A stretch of 64,000 nucleotides of DNA from Roseovarius nitratireducens (lineage in GTDB: Bacteria > Pseudomonadota > Alphaproteobacteria > Rhodobacterales > Rhodobacteraceae). A program made the position numbers and the translations under genes. The notes beneath the pieces were generated by a model. That model was not told the origin of the DNA and ran no database searches. It saw nothing but the letters and a program-made list of their open reading frames with translations. How positions within the stretch are numbered: position 1 is the first letter of the stretch; each line of letters begins with the position of its first letter. Shown here in pieces: positions 47,566 to 56,652 of the stretch. The stretch spans positions 1-64,000 of the forward strand of contig NZ_PDNI01000065.1 in assembly GCF_002925845.1 (NCBI RefSeq), written 5' to 3'.

Positions 47566-48393
47566 ATGAGACACACGCTTCCCATAGCGCCCCAGTTCTA
47601 CGTGACGGCGCCGCAGCCCTGCCCCTACCTGCCGGGCCGGATGGAGCGAAAGTTGTTTACCGCACTTCAGGGCGAGGGGGCGCAGCGGCTCAATGACGGG
47701 CTGTCGAAACAGGGATTCCGCCGGTCGCAGAATGTGCTCTACCGCCCGTCCTGCGCCGATTGCGCGGCGTGCCTCTCGGCGCGGATCGACGTGGCGGATT
47801 TCTCCCCTTCGCGCACGCAGCGGCGCGTTGCGCGTCGAAACGCCGGTCTCGAACGGCAGGTCGCCTCGCCCTGGGCTACCGAGGAGCAATACGCCCTCTT
47901 CCGCCGCTATCTCGAGAGCCGCCACGCCAGCGGCGGCATGGCGGACATGGACACGTTCGAATTCGCCGCGATGATCGAGGAGACACCGATCCGCACGCGC
48001 GTGGTGGAATATCTCGACCCCGAGACCGGCGCTCTCGTGGCCACCAGCCTCACCGATATTCTCGATGACGGGGTGAGCATGGTCTATTCCTTCTTCGAAC
48101 CGGACTTGCCCAAGGCGTCGCTCGGGACCTACCTGATCCTCGATCATGTCGAGATCGCGCGCGAGATCGGGCTGCCTTACGTCTACCTGGGCTACTGGGT
48201 GCCGGGCAGCGACAAGATGGGCTACAAGGCGGCGTTTGCGGGGCTGGATGTCTATGCGGGCGGGCGCTGGCAACGCGTCCATGACCCCGACGCCTTTCGC
48301 TCACGGGCGCATCCGCTGGTCAACGACCCGATCGCCGAACAGGTCGCCAATATCTCGCTACCCGATACCGGACCGGTGCGGCGCAGGGGTTGA
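47566..48393 (+). CDS. bpt: Aspartate/glutamate leucyltransferase of the N-degron pathway
   Basis: The 275-residue protein matches the ATE/Bpt family: [17 protein letters not shown], the cysteine-rich [14 protein letters not shown], and LYRPSCADC. Bacterial Bpt enzymes add leucine from Leu-tRNA to N-terminal Asp or Glu, marking proteins for ClpS/ClpAP. The eukaryotic relative uses arginine, and some annotations therefore say arginyltransferase. The C-terminal [20 protein letters not shown] is typical. Confidence 0.93.
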   Translation: MRHTLPIAPQFYVTAPQPCPYLPGRMERKLFTALQGEGAQRLNDGLSKQGFRRSQNVLYRPSCADCAACLSARIDVADFSPSRTQRRVARRNAGLERQVASPWATEEQYALFRRYLESRHASGGMADMDTFEFAAMIEETPIRTRVVEYLDPETGALVATSLTDILDDGVSMVYSFFEPDLPKASLGTYLILDHVEIAREIGLPYVYLGYWVPGSDKMGYKAAFAGLDVYAGGRWQRVHDPDAFRSRAHPLVNDPIAEQVANISLPDTGPVRRRG

Positions 48394-48526
48394 ATGGGTC
48401 TGAACCGTGCCGCGGCGTCCTGCCTGGGCGTACATGCCGGTTTCGAGCCACCCGAACATGCCAGATCAACGAATGCCTCCGGGCGCGGGAGCGCGAAAAC
48501 GTGTCACGCCGCGGGCGCGAACACCC

Positions 48527-49339
48527 TCAGCGTCCCGTGCAACCCCGGATATCGACGGCGTCGCCGGTGGAGAGCACGGTAAAGCGCAACGCGCTGCGGT
48601 CGAGCACGAAGCCACGCCCGTCGACATGGTAGATTTCGGTGCGTGCGCTGATCCGACCGCCCGCGCGCGCGGTCTCGGCCTGCGCCACCCACAGTTCGGG
48701 GTCGCCGCTCTCGACCACCACCATCTCGCGCGCGCCCATCTGCGCCATCTCGATCTCGACGGCAAGTTCCATGCCACCCGCCACCGGCGCAACCCGGCAG
48801 ATCACCTGCCCGACACCGGCCTCGGTGGCTGTGTAGGGTCGCGCGGCAAGCGCCGCCGCGATCCGTGGATCGCGGTCGCCGTCGCCGCCGAGCGGAAGAT
48901 CAAGGCTCACCTCCGTCTCGACCGGCACACAAATATCGCTGCACACGCCAATCTCCAGATCACCGGCAAGCGAAACAGGCTCCCCCGTCCGCGCCGGTGT
49001 GATGCGAACCGGCAGGATCAGGTCGTGCGAATAGCCGATGGTACGCAACCCGTTGGTGGTGGTCTGCTGTGGCGTGGGCCACAGAACCTCGACCGCGCCG
49101 ACATTGCGCGACCCTCGCCAATCGAACCGCGGCGGGATGCCCGCCTCGCCCGGCGCGCGCCAGTAGGTCTTCCATCCCGGTGCCAGCTCGAATCGCAGCG
49201 CCGCCATTAGCGTGCCATCTGCCATGCGCCAGCCCGGAAGGATGCTGACCGCAACCATATCCTGCGGCGTGCGCGCCGACGCCGGTGCGACCACGGTTAC
49301 CGCCAAGAGGACGATAGACAGGAGATATCTCGCGAACAT
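48527..49339 (-). CDS. DsbD N-terminal-domain-like periplasmic protein
   Basis: The 270-residue protein has a signal peptide (MFARYLLSIVLLAVTVVAPASA) and an immunoglobulin-like domain related to DsbD-alpha, with the cysteine pair Cys133 and Cys137 (GVCSDICVP). LAPGWKTYWRAPGEAGIPP is the conserved opening motif. The transmembrane and thioredoxin domains of full DsbD are absent, so it could pass electrons with a separate CcdA/ScsB-type partner. The start at 49339 avoids an extension without a signal. Confidence 0.8.
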   Translation of the reverse strand: MFARYLLSIVLLAVTVVAPASARTPQDMVAVSILPGWRMADGTLMAALRFELAPGWKTYWRAPGEAGIPPRFDWRGSRNVGAVEVLWPTPQQTTTNGLRTIGYSHDLILPVRITPARTGEPVSLAGDLEIGVCSDICVPVETEVSLDLPLGGDGDRDPRIAAALAARPYTATEAGVGQVICRVAPVAGGMELAVEIEMAQMGAREMVVVESGDPELWVAQAETARAGGRISARTEIYHVDGRGFVLDRSALRFTVLSTGDAVDIRGCTGR

Positions 49340-49453
49340 GGGCCTGACATGGGGCATTTTGAGATCAAAGCCAACTCACAAACAGGCGAGAATTCCTGCA
49401 CGCGCGTCAACACACCGCTTGCACAGTCCCGCTCCCCTCCCCATTCTCGGGGT

Positions 49454-50038
49454 ATGAGCGCTCCCATGCCGTCCACCGCGCCGGTCGACCTGACCGGCAA
49501 GATCCTGATCGCGATGCCCGGAATGGGCGATCCGCGGTTTGCCTACTCGGTCGTCTATCTCTGCGCGCACAGCGCCGAGGGTGCCATGGGACTGATCGTC
49601 AATAAACCCGCACAGGACCTCCAGATGTGCGACCTGCTCGAACACCTGTCAATCACCCCGGGCCCTAAAATGCGCGACATGCCGGTGCATTTCGGCGGCC
49701 CGGTAGAGCATGGCCGGGGCTTCGTGCTGCACGATGACGGCTACCGCTCGGACATCGCAACGCTCAATGTGGCGGAGGGGTTCGGGATGACGGCGACGCT
49801 CGATATTCTCGAGGATATCGCGCAAGGCCGCGGGCCGGATCGGGCCATTCTGGCGCTGGGATATGCCGGCTGGGGGCCCGAGCAACTCGAATCAGAGCTG
49901 GCAGAGAACGGTTGGCTAACCTGCGACGCCGATGCCGATCTGGTCTTCGACAGCATTGATGCCGACAAATGGGAAACCGCGCTCACCCGCCTCGGCATCT
50001 CGTCGCTGACGCTGTCGTCAGATGCCGGGCACGCCTGA
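49454..50038 (+). CDS. YqgE/AlgH-family protein
   Basis: This 194-residue protein has the DUF179 pattern: LTGKILIAMPGMGDPRFAYSVVYLCAHSAEGAMGLIVNKP, FGGPVEHGRGFVLH and LGYAGWGPEQLESELAENGWL. The family is widespread, its biochemical role is unsettled, and it has been linked to transcriptional control of alginate in Pseudomonas. The start at 49454 (MSAPMPSTAPVDL) is preferred, since codons upstream overlap the divergent promoter. Confidence 0.92.
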   Translation: MSAPMPSTAPVDLTGKILIAMPGMGDPRFAYSVVYLCAHSAEGAMGLIVNKPAQDLQMCDLLEHLSITPGPKMRDMPVHFGGPVEHGRGFVLHDDGYRSDIATLNVAEGFGMTATLDILEDIAQGRGPDRAILALGYAGWGPEQLESELAENGWLTCDADADLVFDSIDADKWETALTRLGISSLTLSSDAGHA

Positions 50039-50087
50039 GACGGTTGGCACTGGCCAACCGCGCGGCAGACGCGGTAATCTGCGCACC

Positions 50088-51848
50088 ATGCTGCGCGCGA
50101 CCCCACGTTTTTTCCTCGTTATTCCGTTCCTGCTGGTATCGGCGATGATCACCGGCGCGGTCTGGCAATATGGATACCGGCAGGCCCTGGACGATCTCGT
50201 GCAGCGCGGAAAGGCCGACCTGTCGCTGGTGGTGGGCGGGCTGGTGGCCGATCTTCAACGCTACCGCGACCAGGTTGTGGCGATGGCCGATCACCCCACG
50301 CTGGTGGCGCTTACCGGACCGGCGGCGCCGCAAGCGCGGAACCGGGCCGAGCGCCTTCTGACCGCCGCTGCGGACCGCACCGGAGCGGCAGCCCTATATT
50401 ACACCGATACCGGGGGCAATATCCTCGCGGGAACCGATGTGCATGGCGGCGCGTTTACCGGCACCGCGGTGTTCAAGCGCGCGATGGATGGCGCGCTCGG
50501 GACCGCCCGAGCCGACGCCCGCGCACATGGCGGCAGGGTCTTCGAATTCGCCGCTCCCACCTTCGCACGCGACGGGAGCGTCTCCGGCGCGGTAATCTCG
50601 GTGGCAGCGGCCGAGCACATGGAGTTCGGCTGGCGCGGCATGAGCACGGCGGTGTTCCTGGTGGACGGCGCGGGGACGGTGTTCCTGTCCAACCGATCCG
50701 AGCTTCTGGGCTGGCGCAAGGCATCGGACCGGGCGCAACTGATCCCGCCGGGCGGCGCGCCCGTGCCGATGGAGCAAAGCGAGGGCGGACCACACGAGAT
50801 CTGGCACATCGACCTCGGCAACTACCTGCCACGGCAGGCGCTGCGAGTGGCTCAGGACGTGCCGCGCATCGGCATGACCGGCGCGGCGCTTGTCGATACC
50901 GCCCCGGCACGCCGGCTTGCCGCGCTTCAGGCAGGGGCGGTGGCGGCGCTGTTCCTGTTCTTCGGAATGCTGCTATTGCTGGCGCAGGAACGCCGCCGCG
51001 CGCTGGCCGCGGCCAATGCCGATCTCGAGCACCGCGTGGCCGAGCGCACCGAGACGCTCAGCCGCACGAACCGTGCGCTCCAGCGCGAGATCGGCGAGCG
51101 GCAGGAGGCCGAGGCCGCCCTGCGCCGCGCGCAAGCCGAACTGGTGCAGGCCGGCAAGCTGAGCGCGCTGGGCAAGATGAGCGCCGGCATCAGCCACGAG
51201 CTCAACCAGCCACTCATGGCAATCCGCCAATTTGCGAGCAACGCCGCCGCCTTCCTGCACCGCGACGCCCCCGACCGCGCCGCCGAGAACCTCGCGCGCA
51301 TCGATGAGATGGCACACCGCATGAGCCGTATCATCCGTAACTTGCGCGCCTTCGTGCGCAACGAGAACGAACCAATGGGCCGCGTCGATATCCGCGCCGT
51401 GGTGGATGCCGCGCTCGACATGATGACTGAGCGGCTCCGCAAGGACAAGATCACCATCGACTGGGAGCGGCCGCCGCAACCGGTTTTTGTCCAAGGCGGC
51501 GAAGTCCGGCTGGGGCAGGTTCTGGTCAACCTGATGACCAATGCGGCCGACGCCATGCGCGAGAGCCCCGAGCGTCGCATCGCGATCACGGTCGAACACG
51601 CCGACGGCGCACCGGTGCGTCTGAGCCTGCGGGACACAGGCCCCGGAATCGATGAGCCCGACAAGATATTCGATCCGTTCTACACCACCAAGGATGTCGG
51701 CGGCGAGGGCATGGGGCTAGGGCTGTCGATCTCCTACGGGTTGGTGCAGAGCTTTGGTGGTCGCATCACCGGCAGCAACACCGGGAGCGGCGCGGAATTC
51801 ACAATCGAACTCGACCAGTGGAACGACGCGCGGGAGAGCGCGGCATGA
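50088..51848 (+). CDS. dctB: C4-dicarboxylate sensor histidine kinase DctB
   Basis: The 586-residue kinase has a transmembrane helix at about 9-26, a periplasmic double-Cache-like sensor (about 30-275), a second helix (277-299), a coiled coil, then the HisKA H-box GISHELNQPLMAIRQF with His370 and the HATPase N, G1 (DTGPGID) and G2 (GEGMGLGLSIS) boxes. DctB senses succinate, fumarate or malate and phosphorylates DctD. The start at 50088 is chosen because earlier codons overlap yqgE. The intervening 8-bp hairpin CGGTTGGC/GCCAACCG at 50041-50060 may tune readthrough. It overlaps dctD by 4 bases. Confidence 0.93.
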   Translation: MLRATPRFFLVIPFLLVSAMITGAVWQYGYRQALDDLVQRGKADLSLVVGGLVADLQRYRDQVVAMADHPTLVALTGPAAPQARNRAERLLTAAADRTGAAALYYTDTGGNILAGTDVHGGAFTGTAVFKRAMDGALGTARADARAHGGRVFEFAAPTFARDGSVSGAVISVAAAEHMEFGWRGMSTAVFLVDGAGTVFLSNRSELLGWRKASDRAQLIPPGGAPVPMEQSEGGPHEIWHIDLGNYLPRQALRVAQDVPRIGMTGAALVDTAPARRLAALQAGAVAALFLFFGMLLLLAQERRRALAAANADLEHRVAERTETLSRTNRALQREIGERQEAEAALRRAQAELVQAGKLSALGKMSAGISHELNQPLMAIRQFASNAAAFLHRDAPDRAAENLARIDEMAHRMSRIIRNLRAFVRNENEPMGRVDIRAVVDAALDMMTERLRKDKITIDWERPPQPVFVQGGEVRLGQVLVNLMTNAADAMRESPERRIAITVEHADGAPVRLSLRDTGPGIDEPDKIFDPFYTTKDVGGEGMGLGLSISYGLVQSFGGRITGSNTGSGAEFTIELDQWNDARESAA

Positions 51849-53074
51849 ACCGCGAGGTACTCGTCGTGGACGACGACCGCCCGGTGCGAGAAGCGCTGGC
51901 GCAGACTCTGGAACTGGCGGATTGCAATGTGCGCGCCACCGGATCGTTCATCGAGGCAAAGGACCATATCGCCGCCGAGTTCCCCGGCGTGATCCTCTCG
52001 GACATCCGCATGCCGGGGCGCGACGGATTTCACCTGCTGGACCACGCGCACGGGATCGACGCCGAACTGCCGGTCATCCTGCTGACCGGCGAGGGCGACA
52101 TCCCGATGGCGGTCAAGGCGATGGGCGCGGGCGCCTTCGACTTTCTCGAAAAGCCCTGCGCGCCCGAACAGCTCGTCGCGGTGATCGACCGCGCGCTCAA
52201 CACCCGTCGCCTCGTGCTGGAAAACCGCCACCTCAAGGCACAGCTGGAAACCGGCGATCCGGCGGCGCGCATGATTTTCGGCACCTCGGGTCTGTCCGAG
52301 AGCCTGCGTCACACGGTGCGGCAGGCGGCGCGCGCGGGCACCGAGGTTCTGGTCACCGGCCCACCCGGTGCGGGCGTGTCCAAGGTGGCCGAGGTTATCC
52401 ACCTGATGTCGAAGGGCGCGAACGGCCCCTTCATCAAGCGCGCCGCGGCCGGACTCACCCCGGACGGGCTCGATGCCGCTTACGGGCAAGCGACGGGCGG
52501 CAACCTGTTTCTCGACGAAGTGATGGTCCTACCCACCGAGAGTCAATACGCCCTGCTCGACCGGCTCGACCCCGGCGGCGAGGCGCGGCTCATCGCAGGC
52601 AGCACCGCCGACCTGGCGCAGGCCGCCGCCAACGGACGCTTCAACGCCGATCTCTATTACCGGCTGGAGGTGCTGCGTGTCCGCATCCCGGCGCTGTCGG
52701 AGCGGCCCGAGGACATTCCGGTACTGTTTCGTCACTACGTCGCGCAGGCCGCCGAGCAGGCGGGGCTCGCCGCGCCGGAAATCAACCCCGATCACCTCGC
52801 CGCGCTGATGGCGCAGGACTGGCCAGGCAATGCCCGCTCGCTCATGTCAGCGGCGATGCGCTTCGTACTGGGTATGCCCGACAGCGGTGCCGACACGGCG
52901 GAGCTGGGTCTCGCCGAACAGATGGCGCGGCTCGAACGCTCGCTGCTGATCGCGGCACTGGGGCGGCAGAACGGGCGGGCAGCGCAGGCGGCGGAGGCGC
53001 TCAAGCTGCCACGCAAGACCTTCTACGACAAGCTGGCGCGCTACGGGATTCGCCCCGAGGATTACCGCCGCTAA
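51845..53074 (+). CDS. dctD: DctD-type response regulator with degenerate AAA+ domain
   Basis: The 409-residue protein has a receiver domain (phosphorylatable Asp53 in SDIRMPG; KP pair at 103-104), an AAA+ region and a Fis-type HTH (QNGRAAQAAEALKLPRKTFY). The AAA+ part is unusual. Walker A reads GPPGAGVS (172-179), with Val178 in place of the essential lysine, and only 22 residues separate FIKRAAAG from the Walker B GGNLFLDE, so the GAFTGA loop that contacts sigma-54 is missing. The downstream ADLYYRLEV and SERPEDIP survive. Normal sigma-54 remodelling is therefore unlikely. Confidence 0.9.
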   Translation: MNREVLVVDDDRPVREALAQTLELADCNVRATGSFIEAKDHIAAEFPGVILSDIRMPGRDGFHLLDHAHGIDAELPVILLTGEGDIPMAVKAMGAGAFDFLEKPCAPEQLVAVIDRALNTRRLVLENRHLKAQLETGDPAARMIFGTSGLSESLRHTVRQAARAGTEVLVTGPPGAGVSKVAEVIHLMSKGANGPFIKRAAAGLTPDGLDAAYGQATGGNLFLDEVMVLPTESQYALLDRLDPGGEARLIAGSTADLAQAAANGRFNADLYYRLEVLRVRIPALSERPEDIPVLFRHYVAQAAEQAGLAAPEINPDHLAALMAQDWPGNARSLMSAAMRFVLGMPDSGADTAELGLAEQMARLERSLLIAALGRQNGRAAQAAEALKLPRKTFYDKLARYGIRPEDYRR

Positions 53075-53088
53075 GCCGCCAGTAAACT

Positions 53089-53136
53089 GTGCGGAAATCC
53101 GCACGATCACTGTGCCCCCAGTGCGGAATACCGCAC
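53089..53136. promoter_or_regulatory. Tandem dyads upstream of dctP, candidate DctD sites
   Basis: GTGCGGAAATCCGCAC (53089-53104) and GTGCGGAATACCGCAC (53121-53136) are near-identical dyads with centres 32 bases apart, about three helical turns. Rhizobium dctA has tandem DctD sites of comparable layout. They lie 190-237 bases before the dctP start. No good -24/-12 promoter follows; the best candidate, TGGCGCG-N4-TTTCT near 53243, lacks the GC of the -12 element. Confidence 0.75.
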
Positions 53137-53325
53137 AAGCCATGACGCAAGTACAAGGCCGCCATGCAAAGAGTGGTGTGTAATAGCCTGAACACGCTTC
53201 AAAAACAGGCAGCACGCCCGACAATTGCACAAAAACTTGAGTGGCGCGCCAGTTTCTCCCACCATGGCCGTACCGCGCCGCACTGGCGCTGTGGAAGACT
53301 CAGAACCTATGGGAGGAGACCCAAG

Positions 53326-54327
53326 ATGAAATTCCTGACCGCTGCCGTATCGGCACTGGCTCTGACCGCGGGCGCGACCACCGCGATGGCCGCCTGCGAC
53401 GACGGCGAGATCGTCGTCAAGTTCAGCCATGTAACCAACACCGACAAACACCCCAAGGGCATCGCCGCCTCGCTGCTGGAAAAGCGCGTCAACGAAGAGA
53501 TGGACGGCACGATGTGCATGGAGGTGTTCCCCAACTCCACGCTCTACAACGACAACAAGGTGCTCGAGGCAATGCTTCAGGGCGACGTGCAGCTCGCCGC
53601 GCCGAGCCTCTCGAAATTCGAGAAGTTCACCAAGCAGTTTCGCCTGTTCGACCTGCCCTTCATGTTCAAGGACATCAACGCCGTCGATGCCTTCCAGGCC
53701 TCCGACAACGGGCAGGCGCTGCTCGATTCCATGCAGCGCCGTGGCCTTCAGGGACTGGCCTACTGGCATAACGGCATGAAGCAGATGTCGGCCAACGTAC
53801 CGCTGATCGAGCCCTCCGACGCCGAGGGGCTGAAGTTCCGCGTACAGCAATCCGACGTGCTGGTGGCACAGTTCGAGCAGCTGGGTGCCAACCCGCAGAA
53901 GATGGCCTTCTCCGAGGTCTATGGTGCGCTCCAGCAGGGGGTCGTGGACGGGCAGGAGAACACTTGGTCGAACATCTACGGCAAGAAGTTCTTCGAAGTG
54001 CAGGACGGCGTGACCGAAACCAATCACGGCATCATCGACTATCTGGTGGTAACCAGCGTCGACTGGCTCGACAGCCTCGATCCGGAGGTGCGTGATCAGT
54101 TTCTGACGATCCTGGACGAGGTGACCGAGACCCGCAACAAGGAGTCCTACGAGGTCAACCAGGCTGCCAAGCAGGCGGTTATCGACGCCGGCGGCGAGGT
54201 GCGCACGCTCACGCCCGAGCAACGCAGCGCTTGGGTAGACGCGATGAAGCCGGTCTGGAATCAGTTCACGGACGATGTCGGCCAGGAGAACATCGACGCG
54301 GCCCAGGCGATCAATGCCAGCATGTAA
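53326..54327 (+). CDS. dctP: TRAP transporter C4-dicarboxylate-binding protein
   Basis: The 333-residue periplasmic protein begins with a signal peptide (MKFLTAAVSALALTAGATTAMA) followed by FSHVTNTDKHPKGIAA. The carboxylate-binding arginine lies in GLKFRVQQSDV and the signature FSEVYGALQQGVVDGQENTWSN is typical of DctP. It delivers succinate, malate or fumarate to Dct[10 protein letters not shown] precedes the ATG. It is preceded by tandem dyads and followed by a hairpin that separates it from dctQ. Confidence 0.95.
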   Translation: MKFLTAAVSALALTAGATTAMAACDDGEIVVKFSHVTNTDKHPKGIAASLLEKRVNEEMDGTMCMEVFPNSTLYNDNKVLEAMLQGDVQLAAPSLSKFEKFTKQFRLFDLPFMFKDINAVDAFQASDNGQALLDSMQRRGLQGLAYWHNGMKQMSANVPLIEPSDAEGLKFRVQQSDVLVAQFEQLGANPQKMAFSEVYGALQQGVVDGQENTWSNIYGKKFFEVQDGVTETNHGIIDYLVVTSVDWLDSLDPEVRDQFLTILDEVTETRNKESYEVNQAAKQAVIDAGGEVRTLTPEQRSAWVDAMKPVWNQFTDDVGQENIDAAQAINASM

Positions 54328-54359
54328 GATCGCGTGCCGCGCCTGAGCGCGCGGCCTAC

Positions 54360-54393
54360 GGGGCGGGCCAAAATCGATTGGCCCGCCCCTTTT
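54360..54393 (+). terminator. Strong hairpin between dctP and dctQ
   Basis: A perfect 12-bp stem GGGGCGGGCCAA/TTGGCCCGCCCC with a 6-base loop is followed by TTTT. Its position between the binding protein and the membrane subunits suggests partial termination that gives excess DctP over DctQM, as reported for other binding-protein operons. Confidence 0.8.
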
Positions 54394-54419
54394 GCAAGTA
54401 CTCCGGGGAGGAGGGAACG

Positions 54420-55085
54420 ATGCAGACCCGTCACAGCATGGTGGACCGGATCGAGGAGACGCTGATCGCCGCGCTTCTCGGCCTGATGACAGTGGTGACC
54501 TTCGCCAATGTCGTCGCGCGCTACCTGTTCAACTCGAATATTCTCTGGGCACTGGAACTGACCGTGTTCATGTTCGCCTGGCTGGTGTTGCTCGGCGCGT
54601 CCTACGCTGTCAAGAAACGCGCCCATCTCGGCGTCGATGTGGTGCTAAACATGCTGACGCCACCCGCACGCCGCGTGCTTGCGCTGGTGTCGGTGGCGTG
54701 CTGTCTCGTTTTCTCTCTCTTTCTGCTCAAGGGCGCGTGGGATTACTGGTCGGTGTTTGCCGAACTGCCACCCACCACCGGGCGCTGGCTCCCCACCGGG
54801 CTCAATTTCGACGCCCGCGGGCAGGGCTGGTATGAGGTCGAGAGCGTGCCGATGCCCGAGGTTCTGCGGTTCGTCGAGGACTGGATCAACTACGGCGAGG
54901 AATACGAGAAGATGCCGCGCGCGATCCCTTACGTTGTGCTGCCTTTGTCAATGCTGCTTCTGACGCTGCGCTTCGCACAGGTGGCGATCGCCATCTGGCA
55001 GGGCCGTGACGACCGGCTGGTGGCCAGCCACGAGGTCGAGGACGAACTCGAAAGCGTGCGCGCGCAGCACGGAGGGCAGGACTGA
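54420..55085 (+). CDS. dctQ: TRAP transporter small membrane subunit
   Basis: The 221-residue protein has four hydrophobic segments and the family opening (RIEETLIAALLGLMTVVTFANVVARYLFN, ALELTVFMFAWLVLLGASYAVKKRAHLGVDV). DctQ scaffolds the elevator subunit DctM. A central soluble loop of about 60 residues (PTTGRWLPTGLNFDARGQGW) is longer than in short DctQ types. The stop overlaps the dctM start by one base. Confidence 0.93.
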   Translation: MQTRHSMVDRIEETLIAALLGLMTVVTFANVVARYLFNSNILWALELTVFMFAWLVLLGASYAVKKRAHLGVDVVLNMLTPPARRVLALVSVACCLVFSLFLLKGAWDYWSVFAELPPTTGRWLPTGLNFDARGQGWYEVESVPMPEVLRFVEDWINYGEEYEKMPRAIPYVVLPLSMLLLTLRFAQVAIAIWQGRDDRLVASHEVEDELESVRAQHGGQD

Positions 55086-56461
55086 TGGAAGTCGCACTTC
55101 TCTTTTCACTGGTCATCGGCCTGCTGCTCATCGGCGTGCCGATCGCCGTCTCGCTGGGACTCAGCTCGACGCTTTTCCTGCTGTGGTTCTCGGAATCCTC
55201 GCTCGCCTCGATCGCGCAGACCCTGTTCTCGGCCTTCGAGGGGCATTTCACGCTGCTCGCGATCCCGTTCTTCATCCTCGCATCGGCCTTTATGACGACA
55301 GGCGGCGTGGCGCAGCGGATTATCCGCTTTTCCATCGCCTGCGTGGGGCACCTGCATGGCGGGCTGGCGATTGCCGGTGTGTTCGCCTGCATGCTGTTTG
55401 CCGCGCTGTCGGGCTCGTCGCCGGCGACGGTGGTGGCAATCGGCTCCATCGTGATCGCGGGGATGCGCCAAGTCGGCTACACCCGCGAATTCGCCGCCGG
55501 TGTCATCGCCAATGCCGGCACGCTCGGCATCCTGATCCCGCCGTCCATCGTGATGGTGGTCTATGCCGCCGCGGTGGATGTGTCGGTGGGGCGGATGTTT
55601 CTCGCCGGGGTCATTCCTGGCCTGGTGGCGGGCGGGATGCTGATGTCGACGATCTACATCATGGCACGCATCCGCAACATGCCCAAGGGCGAGTGGCAGG
55701 GCTGGGGCGAGATCTTGGCCTCGGGCCGGGATGCGGCATGGGGTCTGTTCCTGATCGTGATCATCCTGGGCGGTATCTATGGTGGCATCTTCACGCCAAC
55801 CGAGGCCGCAGCAGTAGCCGCCGTCTACGCCTTCTTCATCGCGTGTTTCGTCTACAAGGACATGGGGCCGCTCGCCACCGAGGGCGACGAACGCAACGCC
55901 TCGCTACTGCGCAAGCCACAGGCGCTCGTGACGGCGTTCTTCCACGCCGACACGCAGCGCACGCTGCTGGAGGCGGGCAAGCTGACGGTAACCCTCCTGT
56001 TCGTGATCGCCAACGCTCTCATCCTCAAGCATGTGCTGACCGACGAGCAGATCCCGCAATCCATCGCCAACGCCATGCTCTCGGCGGGGTTCGGGCCGGT
56101 GATGTTCCTTATCGTGGTGAACATCATCCTGCTCATCGGCGGACAGTTCATGGAGCCCTCGGGCCTCCTCGTGATCGTCGCGCCACTGGTCTTTCCCATC
56201 GCGATCGAGCTGGGGATCGACCCCATTCACCTCGGCATCATCATGGTGGTGAACATGGAAATCGGTATGATCACGCCGCCGGTGGGGCTCAACCTCTTCG
56301 TCACCTCCGGCGTGGCGGGGATGCCGATGATGGCGGTGGTACGCGCGGCCCTGCCGTTCCTCGCGGTACTCTTCGTGTTCCTGATCATCGTCACCTACGT
56401 GCCGTGGTTGTCAACCATCCTGCCCAATACCTTCATGGGGCCGGAGCTTATCATGCGCTAG
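55085..56461 (+). CDS. dctM: TRAP transporter large membrane subunit
   Basis: The 458-residue DctM carries about 12 transmembrane segments and the substrate/sodium-binding motifs (SGSSPATVVAIGSIVIAGM, AGTLGILIPPSIVMVVYA, NMEIGMITPPVGLNLFV). It moves C4-dicarboxylates with sodium. A cytoplasmic insertion around residues 260-300 (DMGPLATEGDERNASLLRKPQ) is noticeable. It ends the dct operon at a strong hairpin. Confidence 0.95.
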   Translation: MEVALLFSLVIGLLLIGVPIAVSLGLSSTLFLLWFSESSLASIAQTLFSAFEGHFTLLAIPFFILASAFMTTGGVAQRIIRFSIACVGHLHGGLAIAGVFACMLFAALSGSSPATVVAIGSIVIAGMRQVGYTREFAAGVIANAGTLGILIPPSIVMVVYAAAVDVSVGRMFLAGVIPGLVAGGMLMSTIYIMARIRNMPKGEWQGWGEILASGRDAAWGLFLIVIILGGIYGGIFTPTEAAAVAAVYAFFIACFVYKDMGPLATEGDERNASLLRKPQALVTAFFHADTQRTLLEAGKLTVTLLFVIANALILKHVLTDEQIPQSIANAMLSAGFGPVMFLIVVNIILLIGGQFMEPSGLLVIVAPLVFPIAIELGIDPIHLGIIMVVNMEIGMITPPVGLNLFVTSGVAGMPMMAVVRAALPFLAVLFVFLIIVTYVPWLSTILPNTFMGPELIMR

Positions 56462-56490
56462 CCTGTGCTCCGCGTAACTGCAGGCCACGC

Positions 56491-56526
56491 GCGGCGGGGG
56501 CGACAGCCCCCGCCGCATGGCGTTTT
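56491..56526 (+). terminator. Terminator of the dct operon
   Basis: A perfect 11-bp stem GCGGCGGGGGC/GCCCCCGCCGC with loop GACA starts 30 bases after dctM and is followed, after six bases, by TTTTT. Confidence 0.75.
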
Positions 56527-56652
56527 TCGAGACCTTGCCATTACGGCACTTGGAAACCACACGGGGCCACGCTACCTGATCCGTCCGGGGCGGGCCTTTA
56601 CCGGGGCACGTTTCGCCGCTACCCATGCCTGGCAAACGACAGGGAGAGCCTC

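Noticed and set aside
53206-53260. Candidate sigma-54 promoters before dctP
   Set aside because: None has the GG-N10-GC spacing; the best match lacks the GC of the -12 element.
55006-56652. Long plus-strand frame leading into the flavin reductase
   Set aside because: It is an alternate frame of dctM with basic low-complexity sequence; only the part from 56653 encodes a recognisable protein.
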